Below, piece by piece: positions 1 to 7,628 of a stretch of 10,262 nucleotides of DNA. Positions within the stretch are counted from its first letter, which is position 1, and the number at the start of each line of letters is the position of its first letter. The position numbers and the translations under genes were made by a program. The notes under the pieces are model-generated. The model saw nothing but the letters and a program-made list of their open reading frames with translations. It did no database searches and had not been told where the DNA came from. This DNA comes from Dissophora ornata (Eukaryota > Mortierellomycota > Mortierellomycetes > Mortierellales > Mortierellaceae): NCBI GenBank assembly GCA_025201705.1, contig MU617586.1, forward strand, positions 1 to 10,262, written 5' to 3'.

Positions 1-81
1 AAAAAAAAAATATATATATCCCCCTCTCGCACAGCCACCGTCAAAGAAGCAAGACATCTCAATATCCATCACTTCATCACA
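1..81 (+). promoter_or_regulatory. core promoter and short leader of the 673-residue gene
   Basis: An A10 run is followed by an alternating TA tract (TATATATAT at 11-19) and then a C-rich leader up to the ATG at 82. A TATA-like element about 65 nt before the start would fit a short 5' leader. The base at -3 of the ATG is A, which is a good context in fungi. The promoter is cut by the window edge, so the upstream part is not visible. The TATA role is inferred from position only. Confidence 0.35.
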
Positions 82-2103
82 ATGTCACGACCAACCAGCT
101 TCCCCTCCCATGCTCAACTTCTCCTGATTCGCCACGAAGCCCAGCTCCGGAAACAAGCCCTTGCGACTTATGGCCCCCAAGGAGTTCAGGATTTGGCTAT
201 CCTGGGAGCGATTCTGGGCAACAATATTCGAGAGATTGGACGGTACAGGGTAACATGCGATGGTCAGTTGGCGCAAGGCCGGTACACAATCTATGAACTC
301 GTTCACTTCGGGGCCCTGGCTGTCACGGGCCGTCGACGTGAACCCAAGAACAAGGAAGGGGGCCGTCGAAGATCGTCTCTGACGTCGGAGCATTCCACAG
401 GTAGCAACAGCAACAGCAGCAGCAGCAGCAGCAGCAGTCATGGAGGTACCCAATTGATATACCCAGCAACACTGGCGAATCTGTTCCCGGCATTGGTGTT
501 CAAGGCCCTTCGACGAAAGTCGGTCCGACCACCAAAATTCCAGAACGACGACGAAGAGTCAGGTTCTTACACACCCTCGTCCACAATGTTCACATTTGAC
601 GACCTTTCAACTGAAAAACCTCTGCAGGACTCACAAACAACGGCGGCGTATGCACCCTGCTCATCATACGCTAACGCAGTGGTCGATCCTATGCTCATCA
701 GCGAAGACTCTGTCCTCTCTGCTTTGGTTCAACAAAAACTCCACCTGGTCAAGGATCTACCACTTCCTAGGGAGCTGTGCTTCTTGGGGGCTACTAGTCT
801 GCCAATGCCACCGGTCCTCCGCGCAATGCACATTGCCTGGACCATGGATTTCTTGAACACCCGTGCTACTACGACCCGTCGCCAGCGCAAGCAGCTGAAG
901 ATGTGCACGATGGCGGGGAGTGAAGGTGCTGCTACCGGTGGATTGGAGTTCCGACCGGATGTATATGCTCATAAGATGCGCACCGCACGGCTGGCCCGTG
1001 CACAGCAGCAGCAGCAACAGCAAAAGACTATGGCACGATCTTCGGGTGCCGTTGGCACCAATGCAAGCCCTTCATCGACTTCAATCCTTGAGGAAAACGA
1101 GGATGAAGAAAAGGAGAGCCAGCTCTCTGGTGGCTCTGAAGAGTCCACTTCGACCACAGCTACGACCACAACCACCACAACCAACACAACAGTTGCGACC
1201 ACGAACGCGAACGATACCACCGCTGCCGCATCGATTGCGGCCAACAAGGCGATTCGTCAGGAAAAGCGTATGGTGCAGCAACTCCTTGCGCTTGAGAACA
1301 AAGTCCCCCGCGCCGTCCGCCAGTGGGCCGCTGCTGCTCGCCCGTGTTTCGCAGAGGAACTCCTTCAAGAAGACCGGCAAGTCCAAGAATGGGTCGACCG
1401 TCATCGTATTCAGGTCGTTCTCGGATGTGGTAGCGGAGCAGGTCTCCGCCTTGGCCTGGGTTTGGGCTCCATCTCAGGCGCGCGTTCGGGTCAAGGTCTG
1501 AAGCAGAGGAGGCCCATGCTCTCGCCCATTTCCACAACCCTCGCCAACTCGATTGCCTTTGGCAACAGCGGTAACGGCTCGCAGCATCAGCAAGGACACC
1601 GCCGTATGCCTTCAAGCCCACTGTCTTCCAAGGTCATGACCGCGTCCGATTTTGCTACCGTGGAAGAGGAAGAAGAAGAAGAGGAGGTTGCTGCATTTGA
1701 TTCTCAGCCTCTCCATCCTCTTCAGTCAACTACTCGAGCCAGCTTTCCTGAAGGAGTCTACTTGGGGAGTAATCTTGGAAGAGCAGGAGCTGGAATTGAA
1801 GCCGGAAAGGGAACTGTAGTCACTGAAGCTGCAGATAGAGCCATCAACGTCCCAGCTGGATCTGGAACCGAGGCTCTCACGACTGCTGCTGCTGTTGGAG
1901 TAGCTGCTCCCGTTAATAACGGCATGATTGGCAACAGTCCCTTCAGTAATATAGTGAAAACGAGACCGACGAGCGCGAATGTGGACGAACGCCTGAGCGC
2001 TAGTCAGCAGATGCTTAGCATGCACCTCTGGCTCAGTCTGCTGGTCTCACCCTTGAGCCCCGAGCAGATGGTCCAGGACCAATTTGGATTCCTAGATTCG
2101 TAA
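82..2103 (+). CDS. uncharacterised low-complexity protein, 673 residues
   Basis: I do not recognise this protein. It is a single open frame with no obvious introns. It has an ordered-looking N terminus (residues about 8-85, rich in Leu/Ile/Arg, including ILGNNIREIGRYRV) and a second possibly folded segment at about 126-150. A third lies at 205-275 and contains the short PLPRELCFLG. A basic/helical stretch follows at 385-450, where a Trp-Ala-Ala-Ala-Ala-Arg motif is followed by acidic and basic residues. Between these lie disordered tracts: Ser/Asn at 108-119, Gln at 308-314, acidic at 337-345, Thr at 358-369, a Gly/Leu repeat at 449-464, and Glu at 528-535. The C terminus (631-673) again looks helical. 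No signal peptide or convincing membrane segment is seen. The composition fits a nuclear or cytoplasmic regulatory or scaffold protein, but that is only a guess. The start is the first ATG after the TATA-like tract and has A at -3. It is a real gene because the frame is long on one strand and continues through all the repeats. Confidence 0.85.
   Translation: MSRPTSFPSHAQLLLIRHEAQLRKQALATYGPQGVQDLAILGAILGNNIREIGRYRVTCDGQLAQGRYTIYELVHFGALAVTGRRREPKNKEGGRRRSSLTSEHSTGSNSNSSSSSSSSHGGTQLIYPATLANLFPALVFKALRRKSVRPPKFQNDDEESGSYTPSSTMFTFDDLSTEKPLQDSQTTAAYAPCSSYANAVVDPMLISEDSVLSALVQQKLHLVKDLPLPRELCFLGATSLPMPPVLRAMHIAWTMDFLNTRATTTRRQRKQLKMCTMAGSEGAATGGLEFRPDVYAHKMRTARLARAQQQQQQQKTMARSSGAVGTNASPSSTSILEENEDEEKESQLSGGSEESTSTTATTTTTTTNTTVATTNANDTTAAASIAANKAIRQEKRMVQQLLALENKVPRAVRQWAAAARPCFAEELLQEDRQVQEWVDRHRIQVVLGCGSGAGLRLGLGLGSISGARSGQGLKQRRPMLSPISTTLANSIAFGNSGNGSQHQQGHRRMPSSPLSSKVMTASDFATVEEEEEEEEVAAFDSQPLHPLQSTTRASFPEGVYLGSNLGRAGAGIEAGKGTVVTEAADRAINVPAGSGTEALTTAAAVGVAAPVNNGMIGNSPFSNIVKTRPTSANVDERLSASQQMLSMHLWLSLLVSPLSPEQMVQDQFGFLDS
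403..438 (+). repeat. AGC trinucleotide tract encoding a Ser/Asn run
   Basis: AGC codons interrupted by two AAC codons begin at 403. A pure run of seven AGC units occupies 415-435, ending in AGT. In frame it reads Ser and Asn (residues 108-119). Tracts of this kind often vary in length between strains. Confidence 0.9.
1003..1023 (+). repeat. CAG/CAA tract encoding seven Gln
   Basis: Seven consecutive CAG or CAA codons encode residues 308-314 of the 673-residue protein. The two CAA interruptions should make the tract less prone to slippage than a pure CAG run. Confidence 0.9.
1660..1686 (+). repeat. GAA/GAG tract encoding a poly-Glu run
   Basis: A purine-only stretch of GAA and GAG codons gives an uninterrupted Glu run around residues 528-535. 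It is the most acidic part of the 673-residue protein. Confidence 0.8.
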
Positions 2104-2160
2104 AATATATATGTAATCTTTGTTAGTAGCTTCAAATATACATACACTTGTACATAACAG
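2104..2160 (+). terminator. likely 3' end signals of the 673-residue gene
   Basis: Directly after the TAA (2101-2103) comes TATATATGTA at 2106-2115, followed by further A/T-rich sequence with TATACATACA and GTACATAA. TATATA and TATGTA resemble the efficiency elements of fungal polyadenylation sites. No cleavage site can be read from the sequence alone. Confidence 0.4.
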
Positions 2161-2498
2161 TCAGTCAAATATCTCCAAAAGGAATACCGCCACCAGATGG
2201 AAAACGCCTTAGTTACGAAAAACGGAAATAGTTGGCCGCGTCCAGAAGGTCATCCTCTATAGAGTTTATATCCCTGTTGTCGCCGCAAGCGAACACAATG
2301 CGACCCTGCTTGGCGCGTTACATCCAAAAGAAAGAGATACTATCGGCATCAACAAAACTATTCCCGAACTATCTTCCAGAGGTTTCGAGAAAGACCACGA
2401 TCCATATGATTTCAACATGCAGCAACAACCAGCGTCGTTCAAAATTGCTCACTGGTCGTTAATTAGGACACTTGGGGATCTTTTTTTTTTGTCACGGG

Positions 2499-2516
2499 CA
2501 TGCTCATCTGAGCATG
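2499..2516. repeat. 18-bp inverted repeat
   Basis: CATGCTCA and TGAGCATG are perfect reverse complements separated by TC. The repeat sits 8 nt after a T10 run. On the - strand it is a hairpin followed within 12 nt by A10, so it is not a canonical terminator. The role is unknown. Confidence 0.6.
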
Positions 2517-3178
2517 GTCTTGCAGTCGCATTCATGCAAACAATACCCGTAGGCTCCAGAACATGATAAATAACAGCGCATTTGCAATAAGAGAGGCCAT
2601 CGGAGGCTTTGAGGAATGAAGATAATAGATAGAAGAGTTGGAACAGAATACACAAAGACTCACAACAGCAGAAAAAAAACATCATAACCACAAGAGAACG
2701 TGTTGCATCGTTCTTTTGTCTATTCTGGCGAATGGAAATGTGTGAAAATCCATCTCCGAGGACAAAGACGACCAAGAGTTGGAGGAATTGACTGAAGTAA
2801 GGAGCTTTAACTTGTCCCCAAAGACCCGACCGGCCGAGAATGGACAAGGATCACAGTTCCTCGGAACTCCTCAAAGACGTGAAATAGCTTAGCAAACTCT
2901 GGCGAAATTTTCAACATCTGAATCGTGGGCCTGGAGCGTAAGGTGGCGTCTTTGATTATGTGTTCACAGATATCGTCGGCATTCGGAGCTTTTCTTCGCC
3001 GCGACCTCCAATGTTTGGGCTGCACGGTGTGGTACACGCAGTAGCTACTGTATGGCAATCTAGAACCAGAGATGAGATTAAGTCTTCCTGAGGAGGAGAA
3101 GGACATGACCTACTTTATTGGTTTGCTCCTCGTCGCTGTCATATCCAAAAGTCGAAGATGGTAACTTTGAGAGCGGAA

Positions 3179-3286
3179 TTACCCAATGCACAGTGCAATT
3201 GAAATCGATATCAAGAGTACAACGTAAATGATCGCGATGCTGCTACTGTTTTTATTGCTTGCTACAGACGCGACAATCCGCAGCAT
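3179..3286 (-). CDS. doubtful small ORF, 35 residues, one hydrophobic segment
   Basis: An ATG at 3286 opens 35 codons ending in TAA at 3181-3179. The first 16 residues are polar and mildly basic, with an SNKNSSS stretch. The rest is a hydrophobic run of about 19 residues ending almost at the stop, like a tail anchor. The same frame is open upstream to 3412 without another ATG, so it could instead be the last exon of a longer tail-anchored protein. The other two frames of this strand are also partly open here, which weakens the call. It lies downstream of the Sds3-like gene on the same strand. Confidence 0.15.
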   Translation of the reverse strand: MLRIVASVASNKNSSSIAIIYVVLLISISIALCIG

Positions 3287-3539
3287 TGTCCTTCTACGGG
3301 ATCGCGACGGATGCGAAGAATCGACGTGATGTTTTGTTGAGTGCGAGCTCGAACCAGTAACAGACTCGACGCTGCAAGTTGATACTAGAGAGAAGGTAAC
3401 CCCTGCATCAAACTAAGCGACAAGGAGCAAACTGAGTGGTCAATGTATGATCTTCAAACTACGCCGCCAACATAGTTGCCAGCTTCTTGAAGTAAATAAA
3501 GTAATAAGGTTCGCTGAATACGCTGGCTACGATCTGAAT

Positions 3540-3545
3540 TTTATT
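3540..3545 (-). terminator. AATAAA just after the Sds3-like stop codon
   Basis: On the - strand AATAAA begins two bases after the TGA (3550-3548). This would give a very short 3' UTR if used. Fungal poly(A) signals are loose, so downstream A/T-rich sites around 3490-3505 are also possible. Confidence 0.35.
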
Positions 3546-3547
3546 CT

Positions 3548-6500
3548 TCATGTTGACGTGTTTTCATTCGTAGCTTCAGAGCGCTCCTTTGTCGTCAGAG
3601 CACCTTCAAGCTTATCGGGACCCTCCTCTACCGCTGCTCCTCCTTCATGACGTCCTTCGTGTTGTCCCAGAGTCGATCCATTAGTCGCTGCACGTGGAGA
3701 TGCAGATGGACGTGTGAGTGATATCGTGTTGCCGTCGGCACCACTATGAGCTCCTTGGTTTCTAGAACCGGGCTCTCCCCAAGGAAGTGCGTTGGGATTC
3801 TTGAGTGGCCTTCCCCTGGAAGCAACTTGGTATTGATTAGCTGGATCCACAGGCGGCGGTGCACGGCGATGACTTGCCGTGTATGGGTTCTTGAAGCTCA
3901 TGGTTTTGTCGTCAAAAGGGTAGACCGCCTCTGCAGAATAGCGTGGCACCGGTTGAGGATGCTGTCTACCGTGCGGAATTACTGATGAGCTAGCTCGCTG
4001 GTCCTGAGGATAGCGTGAACGATGCTGAGCTTCAGCGTGCTCTGGATAGCGATAGGGCTGATGGCCTTGGTAGTAATGGTGGTGATTAGGTTGTCGAAAG
4101 TCATGATGAGGGGGGGCTGAATGACTGCCGTTTCTTTCCTGGTGGTATTGATCATGAGGCGGTCGGACTCCATGCATCCTGGCAGCCTCTCTTTCCATCA
4201 ACGAGTAAGGGCGAACATCATTTCGATGGCCCGAGGATGGCGGTGAAATACCGTGTCGACTTGAGTCCCACGACCGACCGTAACGGTCAGTAAAGGGGTA
4301 TTTTTGCATGCTTCGAGGGGCTGGCAGCGACTCTTTGGTGCGTGAGTTGACCTGCAAGCCATCGGGGCCGAATCCTGGGAGAAAGCGAGGTCGATAATGC
4401 TTCGCGTTCTTGTTAGGATTAGGTCGCGCCGTTTTCCTAGCAAATATTGGCGAATGTTGACGCGAGCCAGACTCCGCTGCAGACTGTGTCGCTGAAACCT
4501 CGCGTTCTTGCTGATCAGGATCCTGACCTTGATCCTGATCTATCTCCATATCCTCGCCTCCTCCTTCGCTACCTTTACCACCTTTATCGCCGGCAGAGTG
4601 TTTTTTATATGCAGCCTTGTTCTGCATCTCTCGATCCATGACACGCCGCTTTCTCCGCTTCTCGTCGTTCAGGTGATCAATCATGTACTGCTGATTTTTG
4701 CTAATTCGTCGATGAGCCGCCTCATCACCTTCAGGACTATGCGGTCGCGAGGGCCCCGACAGATTCTGCGACGTGGTATATTCTTCCGGATGCCGGATAC
4801 GGGAACTGCTGGAACTTGATTCCGGAAACAAGAATGCGAGATCGACCGCGACCTCCCTGCGACTCAATCCTTTGGGTGTCTTCAACTGAGGGATTTGAAG
4901 TTGTCGCGGTGGCTTGCAGATTTCGCAATCGCTACATTCAGACCCAGAACTGGTGTAAGAGTCATAGCTGGAGCAGCTTTCACCGCAAGAATCGTATCCA
5001 GTAACCTCCACAGGCCTCACATAGGTCAGTCGTCGTGGAGAGGGTATTCCTGCTGCCCTTCTGCTTTGCGCCATTTCCTGTTTGATTCGGTTCATCCGAC
5101 TTTGCACCAGATCTATGATATTCCTACGAGCCGTAACCTGACCAGCCTGTAATGAATAAATGGAAGTACATGATTTAGGATGGCTCATTTGGGCAAGTAC
5201 ACCGTCTAACAATAGCATTGTAGCACATCTTTGTATGGCGAGTTTACATACGCGGTATTGATCGTTCGCCGCCTTGCAAACCGCCTGAAAGTTGATCTCC
5301 CACATCCGCTGCAAGCAATCCTTCTGCGCTTGAACGACTTTTGTCCGCGCTTCCCGTCTGTCTTCAATTGCCTTCAACTCTGCTAGGAGCTCGGGGTGTG
5401 TCCCGGCCTTGATCTGAGCCTCCTCTGCGTTGAGCTGGGCACTCATCTTAATTCTCATACTGCATCAAATGATAACAGACGACAGACGACGTTTTTTTTT
5501 TTTTTTTTTTTTTTTCAAAAAAAAGTTGAAGTTAGTGGAGCTAGTAAAGGCAACAGAGAGTGAATTACAGTGATAAAATCCTGGTGCCTCACAAACCTTC
5601 TTTTGGCAGCCTTGTATTCTGCCGAGACGTCCATCAGACTGCGCTTTGCATTCCGATGCTTCCGCTTTAAATCCCTTGTGACCTCGTCGTCCTCAATGTT
5701 GCTCTCGTCCTGTGCCAACAATGATCCTGTCAGATTGAGATTGAGCTCCTCGATTTCTAGAGTTTTCGGCCCAATGACAAGTGAAGTGATGTTTGTTGAT
5801 AACGTGTTGGTTCAACATCAGAACAAAAGTCAGAATAAAATGGACTTCAAAACATACCTCCAAACGTGTGCCGAATCAACTCATAATCCTGGGCGTCCAC
5901 CATGTCAGGGTGCAGGTTTTCCGATTCCTGGATCCCCTGACGAAATAACCGCGTTAATGCTTCCGCTGCGCTGGTGTTGGCTCGTAATAGCTGTTGCTCT
6001 TCAGTGTATTCGTCCAGAATCTGATCCATGCTCAATCCGTTACTGTCCGCAGCAAGATGGGCTACGACGACACTAGGCATCAGCCTACTCGACCGCAGTC
6101 GTCTTTTGGCCGGCGTGGCGGCAGTCTTTTGTTGCTTGCCTTTAGTGGACTCCCTTTCCTGATGGTCCTCATCTGATTCGTCGTCCTCGGACTCGCTCGA
6201 AGCATCATCCATTTCACGATCTTCGCTGACTTGAATGGACACGGCGCGTTCCTGTTGTTGCTCAGGTGCTTCGCTACCTCCACTGCTACTGTTGTTGCCA
6301 CTGCTACGCTCCGAGGAATGGGCTGTTTCCTTGGATGCACTGACCGATTGTCGTGTAGCGTGCCGTTGAGAGCTCAATCTCCTCGTAGCAGGCTGTGCGA
6401 TCCCTTGTGTATCAACGTCCATTTGAATATTCTTTGCTGGTGATGGCAGCAAATGTATTCCCTCCTCTTGCTCTTGCTCTTGCTCCTGTTCTACGGAAGA

Positions 6501-6827
6501 GGATCTTGATCCCGATGCTGGTGGCGTAGACGGCTCTGTGGTGTCTTCTCTGGCCTTTGGTGGTCTTCCCCGACTTTTCCTTGGCCTGTCGAGGTCCTCA
6601 GCCGGAACGGGTGTTGTATCTTTCCGTGGCCGCCCAGGTCGGGCATGGCGCCCTGGTATTGAGGCGCTGCGTTGCTGAGCTGTTGTCTGTTGTGGGGATG
6701 ATTGGAGTTTTGTCTGGGCGGTGGTGCCTGGTTTTGATAAAGCTGAGCCTGGTTGTGAGCTGCTGGCGGCGGCGATGCGTGTCCGCATGCTCCCGCGACG
6801 CGTCGGTAAGGGAGGTGTGGCTGGCAT
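3548..6827 (-). CDS. SDS3: Sds3-like subunit of a Sin3/Rpd3L-type histone deacetylase complex, 4 exons, 978 residues
   Basis: Proposed exons are 6827-5858, 5756-5597, 5459-5252 and 5146-3548; they total 2937 nt (978 codons plus stop) and every junction keeps frame. Seen: two AT-hook-like motifs (RPGRPRK at 63-69, SRGRPPK at 85-91), a Glu/Gln run at 113-122, an acidic Ser/Glu/Asp stretch at 201-227, and a helical part at 268-323. A basic coiled-coil region at about 345-476 contains AGTHPELLAEL (395-405). Five Cys lie at 500, 504, 517, 520 and 523, and GLSRREVAVDLAFLFPE at 539-555 follows. The rest is disordered and His/Pro/Arg/Gln-rich, with a third RGRP core at 890-893. The GTHPE signature and flanking charged helix are the hallmark of the Sds3/BRMS1/Dep1 family. 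Those proteins scaffold Sin3 and the deacetylase in the nucleus and support transcriptional repression. Family members are usually much shorter (about 200-400 residues), so the arms are unusual. An in-frame TGA lies 9 nt before this ATG, whose -3 base is A. Membership rests on motif recognition, not a search. Confidence 0.8.
5147..5251 (-). other. intron 3 of the Sds3-like gene (stop-free, 105 nt)
   Basis: The donor is GTATGT at 5251 and the acceptor is TTACAG ending at 5147, with a CTAAAT branch-like site about 27 nt before the AG. The intron is 35 codons long, phase 0, and has no stop in the gene's frame. It can therefore be mistaken for coding sequence. Removing it joins NDQYR to AGQVTARRN and keeps a charged helix. 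Reading through inserts a Cys- and hydrophobic-rich segment unlike its surroundings. Confidence 0.7.
5460..5596 (-). other. intron 2 of the Sds3-like gene, with a T8/A24 tract
   Basis: The donor is GTTTGT at 5596 and the acceptor is ATGCAG ending at 5460 (137 nt). The junction splits a Ser codon (AG|T) and restores frame. On the - strand the intron carries ACTAAC (5536-5531), a good branch-point match, then T8, one G and A24. The donor is less canonical than in introns 1 and 3, but both neighbouring frames are closed by stops without it. Confidence 0.75.
5492..5524. repeat. T24-C-A8 homopolymer inverted tract
   Basis: On the + strand 24 T (5492-5515) are followed by a single C and eight A (5517-5524). 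The two arms can pair as an A/T hairpin. The whole tract lies inside intron 2 of the Sds3-like gene. Confidence 0.9.
5757..5857 (-). other. intron 1 of the Sds3-like gene
   Basis: The donor GTATGT is at 5857 and the acceptor CTCTAG ends at 5757 (101 nt). Splicing makes a Glu codon from G and AA and continues with IEELNLNLTGSLLAQ. If the intron is retained, translation stops after three extra residues (Gly-Met-Phe), giving a 326-residue N-terminal fragment that keeps the AT-hooks but loses the Sds3 domain. Confidence 0.85.
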
Positions 6828-7340
6828 GGTTCGTGTTCAAATACTAACTGCGAACAGGAGAATGAGATGCGGCGACTGAATAAGTATCGACAAGTCGAGC
6901 GATTGGATGCTAAACCGAGGGGATGTCGAATACCTTTGTTTGCTCATCGACCAGATCCACAGTCCACTTTAACAGCTCGTTACAGCAGCGGTATAAATTA
7001 TGTGTGTGTTTGGAATGCGTAAACGATCAAGCAACGGCTGTTCGGAATCAGTTCACAGCGCGAAGAGACAGGGGTCAAATGGCATGCGTGGGGATGTCCA
7101 AAGGGGAATGATGGTTGTCGGAAGGAGGTATATAGGCGAAAAAGATTACAAGGGGGCGGAGAGTGAAAGAGGTTCTTGTATCGGCTTGGGGCGAGGCGAG
7201 ATGAGCGCGGGGTTTAGAGCGCAAACAGGAATTAAGGCGTGATGAGGATGCAGAATGCGTAGTATTAGATGAAGTAGGGATGGGCGACGAGGATGATGGA
7301 TGGAGCGATGAATGGACGGATGGATGATTGCAAAGAAGAT
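6828..7340 (-). promoter_or_regulatory. probable promoter and leader of the Sds3-like gene
   Basis: Read on the - strand, 7340-7140 is pyrimidine-rich with repeated CATC/TCCATC units. A TATATA element follows at 7134-7129, about 300 nt upstream of the ATG. A CCAAT pentamer occurs near 6905-6901. The combination of CT-rich block, TATA and leader is typical of fungal promoters, but no start site can be proved here. A + strand TATAAAT near 6991 has no coding sequence after it. Confidence 0.35.
6837..6947 (-). promoter_or_regulatory. upstream ORF in the Sds3-like leader
   Basis: An ATG at 6947 opens 36 codons ending in TGA at 6839-6837, 9 nt before the main ATG and in the same frame. It would lower main-frame translation if the transcript starts upstream of 6947, which is not known. 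A possible 5' UTR intron (GTATTC near 6936, TTCGCAG near 6851) would shorten it to a few codons. Confidence 0.45.
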
Positions 7341-7523
7341 AAACAGAAAGAGCAGGCAGGGCATTATCGAATCGCAAATTGAATTGTGCCTCGTAAACGA
7401 AAACAAAAACCACGCAGCCGACGCGCCTTGCCTGACTTGCGCCACTGATGACGAGGGGGCCGATCGACCCGCCCTCGCAGGACGAGTCAAATCTCCGGGC
7501 CAATCCCCCTGGCTGCACCTGTT

Positions 7524-7536
7524 CAGACCAGGTCTG
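7524..7536. repeat. 13-bp palindrome CAGACC-A-GGTCTG
   Basis: Two perfect 6-bp arms surround one base. This size and symmetry are compatible with a site for a dimeric transcription factor, but no factor can be named. Confidence 0.5.
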
Positions 7537-7616
7537 CCACGATCTTGTTCTCGTGTCAGCATCCGCAGCATCCACCGCCATCCTCCCTCGATCCTACAGC
7601 TCAAGCACCAAAGTTT

Positions 7617-7628
7617 CCCCCCCCCCCC
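7617..7628 (+). repeat. C12 homopolymer
   Basis: Twelve consecutive C in a gene-free interval. It is a likely site of length variation or sequencing error. Confidence 0.9.

Larger units (their letters stand above)
2161..3547. other. tail-to-tail interval without a confident gene
   Basis: This interval separates the 3' ends of two convergent genes. On the - strand there are coding-like pieces. One is an open frame from an ATG at 3106 to a stop at 2807 (99 residues, including the motif NADDICEHIIKDATLRSR). Another is an acidic stretch ending at a stop at 2213-2215, open back to about 2303 and containing DINSIEDDLLDAANYF. A third is an open frame at about 3245-3120 containing LPSSTFGYDSDEEQ. 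They lie in different frames, and I could not join them with introns of ordinary length. They may be remnants of a decayed gene, exons I cannot place, or chance. A T10 run lies at 2481-2490. No other structure is evident except the palindrome listed separately. Confidence 0.3.

Noticed and set aside
969..1621. Long open frames antisense to the 673-residue gene
   Set aside because: They are shadows of the repeat-rich sense frame; for example, poly-Cys and poly-Val runs are the antisense of the Gln and Thr codons.
2306..2340. A 35-nt intron (GTATCT to AGCAG) that would extend the C-terminus-like piece ending at 2213
   Set aside because: Phase fits, but the size is below what I expect in this type of fungus and the upstream frame soon meets a stop.
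3084..3120. A 26-nt intron (GTAGGT to CTCAG) that would join two coding-like pieces
   Set aside because: It is too short for normal spliceosomal removal, and the frames on both sides lack other support.
3330..3375. tRNA-like T-loop (GGTTCGAGCTC on the - strand)
   Set aside because: The five bases on each side do not pair into a T-stem, and no D-arm, anticodon arm or acceptor stem could be placed around it.
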